IMG/VR virus record: IMGVR_UViG_3300037296_000022
Location: 1 to 32,357 of that record
Source of the DNA: a virus
Length of the DNA stretch: 32,357 bases
Strand: one strand, 5' to 3'
The notes below the pieces were generated by a model. It was given only the letters and a program-made list of their open reading frames with translations. It had not been told where the DNA came from and searched no databases. The position numbers and the translations under genes were made by a program. How positions within the stretch are numbered: position 1 is the stretch's first letter; each line of letters starts with the position of its first letter. Positions 30,929-32,357 of this stretch are shown here, in pieces.

Positions 30929-31674
30929 CAGATCAATCCTTCATCTGCTGCTGTTAGCGTCCGTCGTGGACGGTGGGATTCCATACGCTGTTTGGCAATG
31001 TTATAGTATAACACATCCGCCTCGACGCCAATGAATTGACGCCCGCAGTCGATAGCGGCAACGCCCGTGGATCCGGCACCCATGAAGAGGTCAAACACCA
31101 CATCACCGGGCTTGGATGAGTTTTCGATATAGGTCTTCATCAGGCTGACCGGCTTAGCAGTCGGGTGGGGTTTAGGGGAAGTTGGGTTCGGCCAATCAAG
31201 CGGGTGATCACCGAAGACCGCCGCCGTCTTGCTGCCCTTATTCATAATCGAAAAGGCGGGACCTTTGCGCATGAACAGGGTGTATTCGACGTTCTTCATA
31301 TACCAGCGGTTGGGCGTCACGTTGTTCTTGATCCACGGCAGAAGATTGTGGACCTCAAAACCTTCCCGCTGAACGACATCCAGCAGGCCGTCACGCAGGC
31401 CCAACAGGTTGCACATCATGTAGACATGGGCCTGAGGCTTCAGGACGCGCCACAGATCGGGCAGGTATTCTTCGGGCGGGATGTCGTTCATCTCGAACAC
31501 CCGGCCATCGTTCTTGGTGAGCATACCGCCGGGGCGTTCCCAGTTACCGGACTCACCATCGTTCGACCCGCCCGAGATCGTCGGGTAGGGTGGATCAAAA
31601 ACGGCGAGATCTACGGACTCATCGGGCATATCCAGAAGGTGGGACATGATGTCGGTGTTAAAGATCTGAAACAT
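30928..31674 (-). CDS. DNA methyltransferase, beta class, probably adenine-N6
   Basis: A 248-residue S-adenosylmethionine-dependent methyltransferase. Motif IV (FDPPYPT, D27-Y30) comes before motif I (FDLFMGAGSTG, residues 194-204), so the order is that of the beta class. DPPY points to adenine as target. HPTAKPVSLMK (170-180) and GVEADVLYYNIAKQRM (216-231) are typical supporting elements. No target-recognition information can be read. It probably protects phage DNA from host restriction or alters regulation; a CcrM-like GANTC target is one possibility in an alphaproteobacterial host. AAGGA lies 6 bases before ATG 31674, overlapping the preceding TAA. No cognate endonuclease is visible nearby. 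Confidence 0.9.
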   Translation of the reverse strand: MFQIFNTDIMSHLLDMPDESVDLAVFDPPYPTISGGSNDGESGNWERPGGMLTKNDGRVFEMNDIPPEEYLPDLWRVLKPQAHVYMMCNLLGLRDGLLDVVQREGFEVHNLLPWIKNNVTPNRWYMKNVEYTLFMRKGPAFSIMNKGSKTAAVFGDHPLDWPNPTSPKPHPTAKPVSLMKTYIENSSKPGDVVFDLFMGAGSTGVAAIDCGRQFIGVEADVLYYNIAKQRMESHRPRRTLTAADEGLI

Positions 31675-31682
31675 GGTGGTCC

Positions 31683-31943
31683 TTAGATAAAGTCGTCGGT
31701 GCAGGGCCGCTTGGCCATATGTGCCTCAATGGCGACGATTGAATTGAAGGCGCTGGTGAAAGCGGCACCGGGGGAATCACCCTTTCCAAAGCGATATGGT
31801 GAGATCCCCATCCTATCCGCATAGATCGCGCAATAGAAGGATGTGCCCTCACCAAAATCCCCGATCACCACCTTCGTCAACCAACCGGCCTTCATCAACC
31901 GGTCGTAAAGCTGGATGAACGGCTTCAGGTCAGATGACATCAT
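31683..31943 (-). CDS. Small protein of unknown function, paralogue of its upstream neighbour
   Basis: An 86-residue protein with no known domain. It contains VVIGDFGEG, then FYCAIYADRMGISPYRFGK. The pattern G-D...C-A-[IV]-[YF]-x-D-x-x-G-x-x-P-x-R-F matches the neighbouring gene at nearly equal positions (C38, D43, G46, P49, R51, F52), so the two are probably paralogues. It ends in TDDFI. Start codons ATG ATG at 31943/31940 lie inside the upstream gene, giving a 14-base overlap; the longer open frame above this is not needed. It is coupled between that neighbour and the methyltransferase. Confidence 0.6.
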   Translation of the reverse strand: MMSSDLKPFIQLYDRLMKAGWLTKVVIGDFGEGTSFYCAIYADRMGISPYRFGKGDSPGAAFTSAFNSIVAIEAHMAKRPCTDDFI

Positions 31944-32220
31944 CGTCGCGCCGCCGTGCCTTTGCCTTGGGTGCGGGTTTGGCCGGTTCGGCATCCAGAT
32001 CCGCCGCCATCGCTGACGGAATGGATGTCAGGATGTTCTCAAGGACAGTGGACGCCTCGCCCGAGTTCGAGAAGCGCATCGGGTGTTCACCGAAGGCATC
32101 ATGGAAAACGGCACATTGCACCTTGCCAGACTCACGATCGCCGGTCAGGACGATCGTGGTGCCAAGGGATCCGGCAAATAGGCCATCAAGCATTGCGCCG
32201 ATATTTGGTTTGCGGGCCAT
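31930..32220 (-). CDS. Small protein of unknown function with basic and acidic tail, paralogue of the next gene
   Basis: A 96-residue protein. The body has MLDGLFAGSLGTTIVLTGDRESGKVQ and then CAVFHDAFGEHPMRFS, sharing the G-D...C-A-V-F-x-D...G...P-x-R-F pattern with the gene downstream. The C-terminus is Lys/Ala/Arg-rich (KPAPKAKARR) and ends DDDVI, a basic-then-acidic tail like that of the partial gene at the left edge of the window. A GGGGA ribosome site precedes ATG 32220 by about 8 bases. No membrane segment or known domain was found. It may be an early protein that modifies host functions, but that is only a guess from its position. Confidence 0.6.
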   Translation of the reverse strand: MARKPNIGAMLDGLFAGSLGTTIVLTGDRESGKVQCAVFHDAFGEHPMRFSNSGEASTVLENILTSIPSAMAADLDAEPAKPAPKAKARRRDDDVI

Positions 32221-32225
32221 CAGGT

Positions 32226-32357
32226 TTATTCCCCTGTCTCGTGGTAGGTCGGGATTTTACGCCCTCGCGCCGTGCCACCGGTATTGAATTTTGCCAATCG
32301 TCCTGCAATCCGTTCCATGCCACCCATGAAGCTGCGGGCCGGATGCTGAAACATGTC
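32226..32357 (-). CDS. C-terminal end of an unknown gene (partial)
   Basis: The minus-strand frame is open from the right edge of the window to TAA at 32228-32226. The 43 visible residues include MFQHPARSFMGGMERIAGRLAKF, with a C-terminus TARGRKIPTYHETGE. It is short, basic and helical in part. An ATG two codons from the edge could even be the true start, which would make it a 42-residue protein. It lies 5 bases upstream of the next gene of the same operon. Not recognised. Confidence 0.45.
   Translation of the reverse strand, partial: DMFQHPARSFMGGMERIAGRLAKFNTGGTARGRKIPTYHETGE

Noticed and set aside
1-32357. tRNA genes, CRISPR arrays, insertion sequences, integrase or attachment sites
   Set aside because: No cloverleaf, regular spacer-repeat array, transposase or recombinase motif, or flanking duplications were seen on reading the window.

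Overview
This window is part of the genome of a tailed double-stranded DNA phage with a long non-contractile tail (siphovirus morphology). GC content is high, by eye roughly 55-60 %. The head genes follow the phage lambda order. The replication block (family B polymerase, VRR-NUC nuclease, SNF2-like helicase) sits directly upstream of the terminase, as in Chi-like siphoviruses. The tail-tip genes resemble those of alphaproteobacterial gene transfer agents and roseophages (DUF2163/BR0599 hub, DUF2793 protein, lectin-like fibre proteins). An alphaproteobacterial, probably Rhodobacteraceae-type, host is therefore the best guess. This is inferred from recognised protein families, not from a database search. 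No integrase, tRNA, CRISPR array or insertion sequence was seen.

Layout on the + strand. Positions 1-105 hold the tail of a basic/acidic protein, possibly a single-strand DNA-binding protein, followed by a UUCG-loop terminator. Positions 151-3852 hold DNA polymerase, nuclease and helicase, all overlapping. Positions 3899-6757 hold an AlpA-like regulator and both terminase subunits. Positions 6825-13754 hold gpW, portal, protease with a nested scaffold, decoration protein, major capsid protein, FI-like and FII-like connectors, a gpZ-like protein and a tail terminator. Positions 13813-20180 hold the tail tube protein, the tail chaperones G and GT joined by a -1 frameshift at A AAA AAG, and a 1611-residue tape measure protein with an embedded peptidoglycan-cutting domain. 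Positions 20181-28147 hold the tail tip, hub and fibre-like proteins. Positions 28144-30504 hold the lysis cassette: muramidase endolysin, Rz/Rz1 spanins and two membrane proteins, one of which is probably the holin.

Layout on the - strand. From the right edge down to 30495 runs an opposing operon of small genes. It contains the end of an unknown gene, two tandem small proteins that look like paralogues, a beta-class adenine-type DNA methyltransferase and two small zinc-ribbon proteins. It meets the late operon tail to tail, with a 10-base overlap at 30495-30504.

Genes are packed with ATGA or TGATG overlaps, so most translation is probably coupled. The points most worth a second look are the dnaX-type frameshift heptamer in the tail chaperone, a low-GC extra domain grafted onto the distal tail protein, perfect hairpins without U-tracts at several structural-gene junctions, and the duplicated small genes beside the methyltransferase. 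No stretch longer than 300 bases lacks a gene.
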